The notes under the pieces are model-generated. The model was not told the DNA's origin and ran no database searches. It saw nothing but the letters and a program-made list of their open reading frames with translations. A stretch of DNA of 14,867 nucleotides from assembly GCA_044432725.1 (NCBI GenBank), contig JAWXUL010000042.1, positions 1 to 14,867 on the forward strand. The letters run 5' to 3'. Positions 1 through 5,783 of this stretch are shown here, in pieces (within the stretch, counting starts at the first letter, position 1; every line of letters begins with the position of its first letter). This stretch comes from JAWXUK01 sp044432725 (GTDB lineage: Bacteria > Bacillota > Clostridia > Oscillospirales > Oscillospiraceae). Made by a program: the position numbers and the translations under genes.

Positions 1-505
1 CCATCGAGGACTGTATGATTGGTGGATGAAACATCTGCTCGTGGATGCGAGAGTGGGACACCGATACTTCTGCGTGATGGCTTTGGCAATCTACGGACGG
101 AAATGCAACATCCCATCGGACGAAGTGAGGAGGGACGCATTTTCCGTGATGGGCTATCTTGATTCTTTGACACAAGAAGAAACGAACCACTTCACAGAAC
201 AGGATATCATCGCAGCATTGGAAATGTACAACGAAGATTATATTACGTTCCCAAGGCGAGAAATTGAAAAGCTGACAGGGGTATCTATGCCAGCCAACAA
301 GAGGAATGGAAGAAAGCAAGAAGTTCACTTGAAGATAGCAAGGACAGCAAGGGATGCCGACCATGAAAATTGGAGAGAGGGCAACGGCAGACCAACTGAA
401 GAAAAGCGAGTGAAAGAGTGGAGGGAGAACAATCCTTGGCAAAAAAAAGCAGACTGCATAAGGGAAACAGGATTATCAAAGAAAACAGTGTACAAGTATT
501 GGTAA
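1..505 (+). CDS. Replication initiator Rep, 3' part only (cut by window edge)
   Basis: This is the last third of the Rep protein whose complete copy is at 7518-8858. It is open from the first base, in the frame whose codons start at position 2. An ATG at 26 gives a plausible 159-residue reading, but that methionine is internal in the complete gene and has no ribosome site of its own. The piece holds the end of the helical region after the primase core and the C-terminal helix-turn-helix (GLSKKTVYKYW). The break is a window edge, not a mutation. Confidence 0.93.
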   Translation, partial: HRGLYDWWMKHLLVDARVGHRYFCVMALAIYGRKCNIPSDEVRRDAFSVMGYLDSLTQEETNHFTEQDIIAALEMYNEDYITFPRREIEKLTGVSMPANKRNGRKQEVHLKIARTARDADHENWREGNGRPTEEKRVKEWRENNPWQKKADCIRETGLSKKTVYKYW

Positions 506-553
506 AATTTGGGCAAAAAGGTGGAAAAAATATATTGATAAAATAAGCCCCCC

Positions 554-579
554 TTTAGGCTATTGCCTAAGTCTTTTTG
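554..579 (+). terminator. Rho-independent terminator of the rep operon
   Basis: TTAGGC (555-560) and GCCTAA (565-570) pair around a TATT loop, with a T-G closing pair outside, and are followed by TCTTTTTG. It lies about 50 bases after the rep stop codon on the same strand. The second copy is at 8907-8932. Confidence 0.85.
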
Positions 580-684
580 TTTAGTCTGCACGTTGTAAAC
601 TTGTTGGTAGGGGTAATATATTGACGAGGTGCTTCGTTGGGTAAGATTTGTTTGTTTTTGGATGACGGTTAGGGTACAGGTTTT

Positions 685-726
685 AAGAAAGGGCATAGAT
701 TTTGGGTCAAATTTATGCCCTTTCTT
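685..726. other. Large hairpin between rep and mob (18-bp stem, 6-nt loop)
   Basis: AAGAAAGGGCATA (685-697) is perfectly complementary to 714-726. Pairing continues inward with one G-T wobble to give about 18 pairs around the loop TGGGTC (703-708). The flanks AAGAAA and TTTCTT resemble a bidirectional terminator, which would insulate mob from rep. The strong stem could equally be a single-strand origin or part of a conversion signal. The sequence does not decide between these. Confidence 0.6.
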
Positions 727-776
727 CGTTCCCACCTTCCTCCCACCTCAGTGGGCAAGTTCCACTTTTCGTAGAA

Positions 777-800
777 AATGGTATAACTTGCTACACCATT
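777..800 (-). other. oriT: Putative oriT / nic hairpin for the MobV relaxase
   Basis: On the minus strand AATGGTGTA and TATACCATT form a 9-bp stem with one G-T wobble around a 6-nt loop, GCAAGT. From memory, the pMV158 origin of transfer has the same plan: a stem around the loop GTGTGT, nicked after GTGTG and followed by TATAC. By analogy the nick here would be GCAAG/TTATAC. The site lies just upstream of the mob promoter, as oriT does in pMV158. The plus-strand version has an A-C mismatch, so the minus strand is favoured. The strand assignment is inference; the second copy is at 9130-9153. Confidence 0.5.
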
Positions 801-812
801 CCTAAAAGTCCG

Positions 813-841
813 TTGACACCCTGTTTTATTTGCGTTATAAT
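813..841 (+). promoter_or_regulatory. Consensus sigma-A promoter of mob
   Basis: The -35 is TTGACA (813-818) and the -10 is TATAAT (836-841), both exact consensus, with a 17-bp spacer. Transcription should begin near 848, leaving a leader of about 140 nt before the mob start. It sits 13 bp downstream of the putative nic hairpin. In pMV158 the relaxase represses its own promoter by binding oriT, so similar autoregulation is plausible. The second copy is at 9166-9194. Confidence 0.88.
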
Positions 842-903
842 GGGGTTTGATTGGTTCGTTCCCACCGTTTTGTTGGATGGAGGGGGAAGTGCGTGGCAAG
901 CAT

Positions 904-965
904 CCTATTTGTCTTACAAAGAAAATAGGGTTCCTGCTTTGCAGAAGAGAGAAATTAATTTCTCT
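904..965 (+). promoter_or_regulatory. Two stem-loops in the mob mRNA leader
   Basis: The first (904-929) pairs CCTATTT with AAATAGG and, inside that, TCTT with AAGA, giving 11 pairs with one bulged G and an ACA loop. The second is a perfect 18-bp palindrome, AGAGAAATTAATTTCTCT (948-965), ending 8 bases before the mob ribosome site. Neither is followed by a T-run, so they are not simple terminators. They could set translation or mRNA stability, or the palindrome could be a protein-binding site. The second copy is at 9257-9318. Confidence 0.5.
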
Positions 966-986
966 TGTTTTGAAGGGAGTGTTTCT

Positions 987-2561
987 TTGGCTCACTGTGA
1001 AAAATTTGGGAAATCAGCAATGGGGAAGATGTTTTGTCATTATGCTAGATTGAATGGAGAAAGGAATGGCAACCAAGAGATTGACCATTCCAAGAGTTGT
1101 TTGAATTATAATTTGGCTGTCCATCAGGAGATGGCTCAGTTAGATTTTTTGAATCAGAGGTTGGGGGAGATTCACGTCCACAACAGAAAGGACGTGAATG
1201 TGTTCTGTGATTGGGTAGTTACGGCTCCCAAGGATTTGCCAGATACAGACCTTGACTTATTTTTTAAGTCCACCTACGGCTTTCTGGAGGGTAGATACGG
1301 CAAGGAAAATGTTATCTCGGCTTATGTTCACATGGATGAAACAACACCCCACTTGCATTTTGCCTTTGTGCCTGTGGTTCGAGATAAGAAAAGGGACGGA
1401 TTCAAGTTGTCTGCGAAGGAAAAAATATCTCGGATTGAGTTGAAGCAGTTCCATCCAGCTTTGTCCTCTCATTTGGAAGCCGTGTTTGGACGTGATGTTG
1501 GGATTTTGAACGAAGCAACCAAGGACGGAAACAAGAGCATTGCCCAGTTGAAGGCACAGACCAAGGGTGAGTTGTCGGCTGAAGTGAAGGCGTTGGAGCA
1601 GAAAAAGAAGCAGTTGGATGGTGAATGTTCTGCTGTTGAACTAGAATTGAGTTGTATTCAGACGGAATTGAGCCAGAAAGAGCATGATTTGACCGTGGTT
1701 TCTGGTGATTTGGATGTTGTTTCGGCTGAATTGAGGGAAAAGCAAGGTAGTTTGGAGCATTTAGCAAAGGCTGTTCAAGTTTTGCAAGGACAGAATGATT
1801 CCTTAAAGAGTGATCGTCTTATTTTAGAACGAATGAAAGTGGATTTACAAGGAGATTGTGCTGAAATCTCTAATTTCTTAGAGCAATCCAATGACAAATT
1901 GAATGGAATGGAACGTGAAGTGGAGCAGGTTACTTCACAACTAGATGAAGTTCAAGAAAATCTTGTTGTTTTAGAGAAAAAGAAAGATAAAGTGGAGAAA
2001 CAGACCAAGCAAGCAGAGAGAAAATTGAAAAATGCCAACCAACAGATTGAGGTGGCTGCTGTTCAGTTGAAAGAAGTCTTGGATAGCAAGGCGAGGGCTT
2101 CGGAGATTAAAAAAGGTTTGTTTGGGGATAAGAATGTTCAGAGTTATCATGCAAGTATGTTAGAAAAAACGCAGAATATAGGAAACGAAGCCTATGATAA
2201 TGTGATGAAAGCAATGGAAGAACAGCAAAAGGTTGTTGTGGGATGGAATAATCTCAAGGAGAAGGAAGCACAGATAGAGCCGTTGCATCGGGAAGCGCAG
2301 GAGTTTCGAGACGAAGCCAAATACATGATGGATAACCAGTCCAGATTGATTCTGGAAAAGGCGAAAGAGATGGCAATGGGGATTGCAGAGGGCATGATTC
2401 GGAAGATTGAAGAGAAGTTTTCGTGGTTGAAGTCCGTCATCCGTAAATACCTAGAGCCGATGAACAGAGTGGAGGACTTTGAAGCCTTTTGTCAACAGGA
2501 GGAGCAACGGAGGACGCAGGAGCAAGACAGAAGGAGTGGGCAGAGTTGGGGGGATAGGTAG
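987..2561 (+). CDS. mob: MobV-family relaxase (Mob/Pre, pMV158 type)
   Basis: Nicks the plasmid at oriT and pilots the strand during mobilization by a helper conjugation system. The N-terminal relaxase domain has HYAR at residues 18-21, matching the HxxR motif that carries the catalytic His of pMV158 MobM. It also has SCLNYNL (37-43) and the metal-binding motif HMDETTPHLHF (115-125). From about residue 190 to 400 it is a long Glu/Lys/Gln-rich coiled coil, followed by a helical, charged C-terminus; this is usual for the family. I chose TTG 987 (524 aa) because AAGGGAG (973-979) sits 7 bases upstream and because the residues before HYAR then align without gaps to the MobM N-terminus. A start at ATG 1020 would leave only six residues before the catalytic His and has a weaker ribosome site. 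No coupling protein or secretion genes are present, so the plasmid is mobilizable, not self-transmissible. Confidence 0.93.
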   Translation: MAHCEKFGKSAMGKMFCHYARLNGERNGNQEIDHSKSCLNYNLAVHQEMAQLDFLNQRLGEIHVHNRKDVNVFCDWVVTAPKDLPDTDLDLFFKSTYGFLEGRYGKENVISAYVHMDETTPHLHFAFVPVVRDKKRDGFKLSAKEKISRIELKQFHPALSSHLEAVFGRDVGILNEATKDGNKSIAQLKAQTKGELSAEVKALEQKKKQLDGECSAVELELSCIQTELSQKEHDLTVVSGDLDVVSAELREKQGSLEHLAKAVQVLQGQNDSLKSDRLILERMKVDLQGDCAEISNFLEQSNDKLNGMEREVEQVTSQLDEVQENLVVLEKKKDKVEKQTKQAERKLKNANQQIEVAAVQLKEVLDSKARASEIKKGLFGDKNVQSYHASMLEKTQNIGNEAYDNVMKAMEEQQKVVVGWNNLKEKEAQIEPLHREAQEFRDEAKYMMDNQSRLILEKAKEMAMGIAEGMIRKIEEKFSWLKSVIRKYLEPMNRVEDFEAFCQQEEQRRTQEQDRRSGQSWGDR

Positions 2562-2594
2562 AAAAAATCCCCCTCTCTGTTGCAAGGGGGGATT
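2562..2594 (-). terminator. Terminator of the minus-strand membrane-protein operon
   Basis: Read on the minus strand, AATCCCCC pairs with GGGGGATT across a loop containing CAACAG, and a run of T follows immediately. It starts 14 bases after the stop codon of the 121-aa gene. Mob ends at 2561 on the other strand, so the hairpin separates two convergent transcription units and may serve both, although the plus-strand side lacks a T-run. The second copy is at 10915-10947. Confidence 0.85.
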
Positions 2595-2608
2595 ATCGGT
2601 ACAATTTT

Positions 2609-2974
2609 CTATTTTTCATCTTGATATTTGGTAAGATGAGTCCCTTTGTAAATCAAATATTCCACACAAAACAGAATCAGTCCGTATAGAATTGCAATGT
2701 AGTAACGTCCGCTTTCTACGACCATCCACATGGAAGCCAGTTCCGTGATACGAAATACAAACAACTTGGTTTTATCCAGAACACATTCTTCTGTGTCCCC
2801 TGTTTTTCTGTTTAGTGCGAAAAAACGAGACCAACATATTGCTGTCACTATCCCAAGGATACCGAAAAATCCTTGAAATACATTGAGATTCTCTGCATTA
2901 CACACGGCAAGCACAGTACAAGCACTAGATATGAGTGCCAGAGCAAAAGCCTTGTTGGATTTATTATTTTTCAT
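2609..2974 (-). CDS. Small integral membrane protein, 121 aa, unknown function
   Basis: I do not recognise the family. The protein has a short basic N-terminus and hydrophobic segments near residues 8-25, 31-48 and 91-109, with a weaker one around 71-86, so three or four membrane spans are likely. A charged loop (KTGDTEECVLDKTK) lies in the middle and the tail is hydrophilic. The start at 2974 has GAGGTGGAG just upstream; a longer reading from 3007 has no ribosome site. It is the last gene of the operon, directly before the terminator. The stretch with ESGRYY loosely recalls the GER repeats of the 187-aa protein, but too weakly to call homology. Confidence 0.82.
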   Translation of the reverse strand: MKNNKSNKAFALALISSACTVLAVCNAENLNVFQGFFGILGIVTAICWSRFFALNRKTGDTEECVLDKTKLFVFRITELASMWMVVESGRYYIAILYGLILFCVEYLIYKGTHLTKYQDEK

Positions 2975-3008
2975 AAACTCCACCTCTTTCTCAAAATTAT
3001 CGACCAAT

Positions 3009-3149
3009 CTAGGTCAAAAGTTCAATCAATTCAACCAAATTAGGGACACCCAGCAAGGGTAGAACATACCATGCTGTCAAAATCCCCAGTATCAGCAAGG
3101 AAACGACCTTGCCAGTCCCCAAGCCTTGTTCTTTTTTCTTGTTCATCAT
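3009..3149 (-). CDS. Very small membrane protein, 46 aa, unknown function
   Basis: A lysine-rich N-terminus (MMNKKKEQ) is followed by one strongly hydrophobic stretch at about residues 15-35 and an acidic amphipathic end (VELIELLT). This suggests a single-span protein with the N-terminus inside. AAGGGTGA lies 5-6 bases before the ATG at 3149, and the spacing to its neighbours matches the rest of the operon. The frame stays open further upstream to 3422, but that longer version overlaps the 187-aa gene and has no start signal. The role could be a subunit, regulator or toxin-like peptide; nothing in the sequence decides. Confidence 0.72.
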   Translation of the reverse strand: MMNKKKEQGLGTGKVVSLLILGILTAWYVLPLLGVPNLVELIELLT

Positions 3150-3190
3150 AGAAATCACCCTTTCTTGTCTGTGTCCGTTGGAAGGAATCC

Positions 3191-3219
3191 CCATCCCCTC
3201 GCTGTTGCAAGGGGGGTGG
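3191..3219 (-). other. Intergenic stem-loop after the 187-aa gene (repeated module, copy 1)
   Basis: CCCCT (3195-3199) pairs with AGGGG (3210-3214), with CCA/TGG outside, around a loop that reads TTGCAACAG on the minus strand. It begins 4 bases beyond the stop codon. No T-run follows, so it may mark mRNA processing or partial termination. AACGGACA (3179-3172) and AAGAAAGG follow it before the next gene, as they also do after the stem-loop at 3833-3855. The second copy is at 11544-11572. Confidence 0.6.
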
Positions 3220-3222
3220 AGA

Positions 3223-3786
3223 TTATATCGAATTGAGTTTTTTGTATTTCTTGAAGACACTAGCCCCAACAAACAGGGTGACACAAGTGACCCAAGAAAT
3301 GAGTGCTGTTGTTTCAATGCCTGTACGTTCCCCAGTGAAAAACAGCATATATGCAAAGATTCCTTGGAAAGTCCAGTAAATAATTGTCCCTTCCTTACGA
3401 ATTTCTTTGGCAAATTGACCATTGCACCCCATTTTCAAGATGGTATACAGTGCTGTCATCAGAATCCAAGCAAGAACAATCCCTTTATCTATCGCACTGC
3501 GTTCCCCAGAAAAGAGAATGCCGTATGCAAAAAGAACCTCAAAGAAAACTGTTACAATAACATCTAATCTTTTGATGATAAATTCATAACAACTTCCTAC
3601 AAAATGACCCATTTTCGACATTTCTTGTGGTTCTTCTGGAAGTTCATGACTAAAGAGCATAGCCAGACAGCCCACTGGAAACACAAGGAAACCCACCAAT
3701 GGCAACTGTACAATGAGGTAAAATCCTACGATAGCCATGACCACACCTAACGCAAGGAGTGGCTTATTTCTAACATTCATTTTCAT
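3223..3786 (-). CDS. Polytopic membrane protein with an internal duplication, 187 aa
   Basis: Unknown family. Hydrophobic segments near residues 9-26, 29-45, 74-92, 102-118, 138-151 and 160-176 suggest five or six membrane spans. Residues 82-107 and 140-165 are an internal repeat sharing F..(L/I)FAY...F(S/T)GER(S/T).I(D/E) and a Trp at the end, offset by 58 residues, so the second half arose by duplication of a two-helix unit. The GER triplet sits in the loop between the two helices of each unit. The start at 3786 follows AAAGGA; a second ATG two codons on is possible. It is the largest member of the operon. Confidence 0.85.
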   Translation of the reverse strand: MKMNVRNKPLLALGVVMAIVGFYLIVQLPLVGFLVFPVGCLAMLFSHELPEEPQEMSKMGHFVGSCYEFIIKRLDVIVTVFFEVLFAYGILFSGERSAIDKGIVLAWILMTALYTILKMGCNGQFAKEIRKEGTIIYWTFQGIFAYMLFFTGERTGIETTALISWVTCVTLFVGASVFKKYKKLNSI

Positions 3787-3832
3787 AAAATCAATCCTTT
3801 CTTTTCCTTGTCCGTTCTGATGAATTACCTTG

Positions 3833-3855
3833 CCCCTTACTGTTGTAAAGAGGGG
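3833..3855 (-). other. Intergenic stem-loop after the 79-aa gene (repeated module, copy 2)
   Basis: CCCC (3833-3836) pairs with GGGG (3852-3855) and TTAC with GTAA inside, around a loop whose minus-strand reading includes CAACAG. It lies 2 bases beyond the stop codon of the 79-aa gene. As at 3191-3219, it is followed by AACGGACA (3816-3809) and an AAGAAAGG ribosome site. The second copy is at 12186-12208. Confidence 0.55.
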
Positions 3856-3857
3856 AT

Positions 3858-4097
3858 TTAGCTGTTCTTGTTTTTTCCATACTGGAATGCTCGGTAAACA
3901 ATGGGCAAATAAATAGCCGTAAACAAAGCAAGAATCCCAATTTTCACTGGCAAAGGCAATGCTAGAGCATGAGGTTGAAGTCCCTCAAAAATCCCCCAGT
4001 CACCATCGTGGTATGCTCTTTGGTACCCTCCATACATCACCAAAAGACCAGACACCATAAAAATCCAATAGCAAATTCTGTTGATTGTCAATTTCAT
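3858..4097 (-). CDS. Two-span membrane protein, 79 aa, unknown function
   Basis: Hydrophobic segments at about residues 8-24 and 52-71 are joined by a loop rich in aromatic, His and Asp residues (YQRAYHDGDWGIFEG). The tail is short and basic, so both ends should be cytoplasmic. AAGAGGTG sits 7 bases before ATG 4097; a longer reading from 4118 lies upstream of that site. It follows the broken WYL gene after a 75-base gap in which I see no convincing promoter, so it probably depends on read-through from upstream. I do not recognise the family. Confidence 0.8.
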   Translation of the reverse strand: MKLTINRICYWIFMVSGLLVMYGGYQRAYHDGDWGIFEGLQPHALALPLPVKIGILALFTAIYLPIVYRAFQYGKNKNS

Positions 4098-4172
4098 AAG
4101 ACAACACCTCTTTCTCAAAAATTTATTGATAAGCCTATTCTACCACAGTAAATGCGACACAGCATGTCTAGT

Positions 4173-4820
4173 TCAAAAAAGATTTTGAAATTTATTTTGG
4201 CATTGGTCATAGGAGATGTACTCTCCTTGAAACTCCACTTCCGTTGGAACAAAAGAGGGAATATCAGCTGTTTTCAGTAGTTTATAATCATCTTTATAGC
4301 AAAATAAGTGAATGCCGTCAATCTTGTAGACATAGCCTAAAGGCACGACTTCAAACACGTCATTTATGGTGGCATATACTTTTAAGTCTAAACAATGGTT
4401 AATCAGGGTAAAAATATCCTTGTCAAAGTCCACTGGTGGAGCATAGAGGTCTAAAAACAGGTGACGGCTCACATTTTCTTGGAAAAAGGAGGTCAATTCT
4501 GGGTTCATCAGCACAAGTTTCTGGAAAACCTCGTTATTTTGAGGGTTAGCCGAGAAGGTCTTGGCGATGTGCAGTGCCGTGATGATGTAGCCGATGTCCT
4601 CGGGCGTGAAAAAGCTTTGGTCAAATTAGTCATTTTCGTCCAAAATCACCCCACCACCTGCCCCCTGCTGACAGTAAACAGGGATTCCGATGGAGGATAG
4701 CCTGTCAATATCTCGCTCGATGGTCTTTCGGTTCACCTCGAAGTGGTCGGCAAGTGCCTGTTGGGTGGTTTTCTTGTGCTGAAGTAGGTATATCAGCAGT
4801 TCTAGTTGTCGGTTTTTCAT
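4173..4820 (-). pseudogene. WYL-family (YafY-like) transcriptional regulator with an in-frame stop
   Basis: Residues 1-64 form the N-terminal helix-turn-helix of the DeoR/YafY type, including ALADHFEVNRKTIERDIDRL and the wing GAGGGVILDEND. Codon 65 is TAA (4628-4626). The same frame then continues for 150 codons in conserved style (FDQSFFTPEDIGYIITALHI) through a WYL-like region (VVPLGYVYKIDGIHLFCYKDDYKL) to a normal stop at 4173. One base change therefore separates this from an intact gene of about 215 residues. Members with full WYL domains are often longer, so the C-terminus may be short as well. The fragment with the DNA-binding domain could still be made and act as a bare repressor. A sequencing error at one base is the main alternative. 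Confidence 0.8.
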
Positions 4821-4889
4821 AAATTCACATTCTTTGTATCGTTTTTTATCAAGATTACCCCAATTATCACAACAGAGTGTTGAGTAGCC

Positions 4890-5261
4890 CTATTCAGCCA
4901 TCTTTTTAGAAAAGTTTTCTTTGGTTTTTATTCCAGCATGAATCAGGCAAGCACTAACCCAAATACCGAAACCAATAGGACCGATGGTGATACTACCATT
5001 TTTCATAAAATCATGAATGAACCATGCAAAAATGATAATATTTAATGGAATATGTCCTTTTTTCAAGCAGAATGCAATAGAGCGAGCCACGACATCTCCC
5101 CAGTTTTCCGAGAATTGACAACTGAACGTGATAGCCATCAAAACCATAACGCTTGCCATCGCTCCATAGTGGGGAGCAGCAAGCCAAAGAACCCCAGCGA
5201 TAGGGATATTGACCATCGCCATAAAAAACAGGAATTTGTTGTTGATTTTTGCTTTTTTCAT
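4890..5261 (-). CDS. Four-span membrane protein, 123 aa, unknown function
   Basis: Hydrophobic segments near residues 9-29, 32-48, 71-85 and 92-112, a lysine-rich start (MKKAKINNK) and a lysine-rich end place both termini in the cytoplasm. The ATG at 5261 has AGAGGTG 7 bases upstream, while the alternative at 5270 lies inside that site. It follows the membrane-anchored regulator by only 26 bases, so the two are almost certainly co-transcribed and possibly functionally paired. The family is not recognised. Confidence 0.84.
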   Translation of the reverse strand: MKKAKINNKFLFFMAMVNIPIAGVLWLAAPHYGAMASVMVLMAITFSCQFSENWGDVVARSIAFCLKKGHIPLNIIIFAWFIHDFMKNGSITIGPIGFGIWVSACLIHAGIKTKENFSKKMAE

Positions 5262-5287
5262 AAAAAACACCTCTTTCTTGATTTGTT

Positions 5288-5674
5288 TTACAATTTATTG
5301 GAAACTGCATTGTTGTCCCCTATTTCTTTGATTAACTCCTCTGGGGCAATGCCGAACAATTTCGCCAGTGCCACCAGATTGGAGGTGCTTGGGTCTGATG
5401 TTCCGTTCTCCCACTTGGACACGGCTTGCCTGCTGACTCCAAGGGTTTCGGCAACAAACTCTTGGGTCATCTTGCTGTTGGTACGGTGTCCCTTCAAGGA
5501 TTTGCCCAAGGATTGTTTGGTCTGGCTTTTCTCTTGCCGTACCTCACTGGATTTGATGTACTTGCGAAGGGCTTTCCCAAACAAAAACATGATGTACACA
5601 AACCCTACCAATAAAATCCCCCAAGCCAGTAGGAGAAACCCATGAGCGATGATAAGTGAACTGGAACCATTCAT
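5288..5674 (-). CDS. Membrane-anchored XRE-family transcriptional regulator, 128 aa
   Basis: An N-terminal hydrophobic segment (about residues 8-33) is followed by basic residues (KALRKYIK), which places the rest in the cytoplasm. Residues about 60-117 are a clear HTH_3/XRE domain with MTQEFVAETLGVSRQAVSKWENG and the usual LVALAKLFGIAPEELI. The anchor precedes the DNA-binding domain, whereas most XRE proteins with membrane parts have them at the C-terminus. The start at 5674 follows AAAGGGGTG; the reading from 5695 would consume it. It is the first gene of the membrane-protein operon, and an imperfect palindrome overlaps the promoter in front of it, so autoregulation is likely. The signal could be a membrane event sensed through its own anchor or through the next gene's product. 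Confidence 0.88.
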   Translation of the reverse strand: MNGSSSLIIAHGFLLLAWGILLVGFVYIMFLFGKALRKYIKSSEVRQEKSQTKQSLGKSLKGHRTNSKMTQEFVAETLGVSRQAVSKWENGTSDPSTSNLVALAKLFGIAPEELIKEIGDNNAVSNKL

Positions 5675-5705
5675 CAGCCACACCCCTTTCTTCATCTGAT
5701 TTCTT

Positions 5706-5739
5706 ATCTAGTTTACCAGATTTCCTTGGTTTTTGTCTA
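5706..5739 (-). promoter_or_regulatory. Putative promoter and operator of the membrane-protein operon
   Basis: On the minus strand a -35-like TAGACA (5739-5734) and a -10-like TAAACT (5715-5710) are separated by 18 bp. The -10 lies inside an imperfect 16-bp palindrome, ATCTGGTAAACTAGAT (5721-5706), a likely site for the XRE regulator encoded just downstream. The hexamers are only moderate matches. The second copy is at 14059-14092. Confidence 0.5.
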
Positions 5740-5783
5740 GCAACTATTTGTAGAATATTGGTTGCGTTTTGGTTGCGAAGGGG

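Larger units (their letters stand above)
506..986. other. Intergenic mobilization region between rep and mob
   Basis: No credible gene lies in these 481 bases. In order they contain the rep terminator, an 18-bp-stem hairpin, the probable oriT hairpin, a consensus promoter, and the mob leader with two further stem-loops. A 12-bp direct repeat, TTCGTTCCCACC, occurs at 725-736 and 855-866, on either side of the oriT and promoter. The word AATATATTGA occurs at 529-538 and 615-624. An open frame that runs through from 702 is not coding, because it would place the promoter and hairpins inside the gene. Confidence 0.7.

Noticed and set aside
26..505. A separate 159-residue gene starting at ATG 26
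   Set aside because: The second lap shows that this is the C-terminal part of the 446-residue Rep, cut by the window start.
702..986. Open frame running into mob from an ATG at 702, giving a 619-residue protein
   Set aside because: It would contain the oriT hairpin, the perfect mob promoter and the leader hairpins. The extra residues look like nothing in the relaxase family, and the relaxase N-terminus is accounted for by TTG 987.
3150..3422. Long minus-strand frame upstream of the 46-aa gene (137 residues)
   Set aside because: It overlaps the well-supported 187-aa gene in another frame and lacks a start signal.
4098..4172. A promoter for the downstream membrane genes in the gap after the WYL gene
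   Set aside because: TAGACA and TAGAAT are present on the minus strand but about 22 bp apart, too far for sigma-A.
5052..5645. 197-residue plus-strand frame opposite the regulator and the 123-aa gene
   Set aside because: It has no ribosome site and is a composition shadow of two clear minus-strand genes. The same applies to the plus-strand frames at 3109-3567 and 5656-6027.
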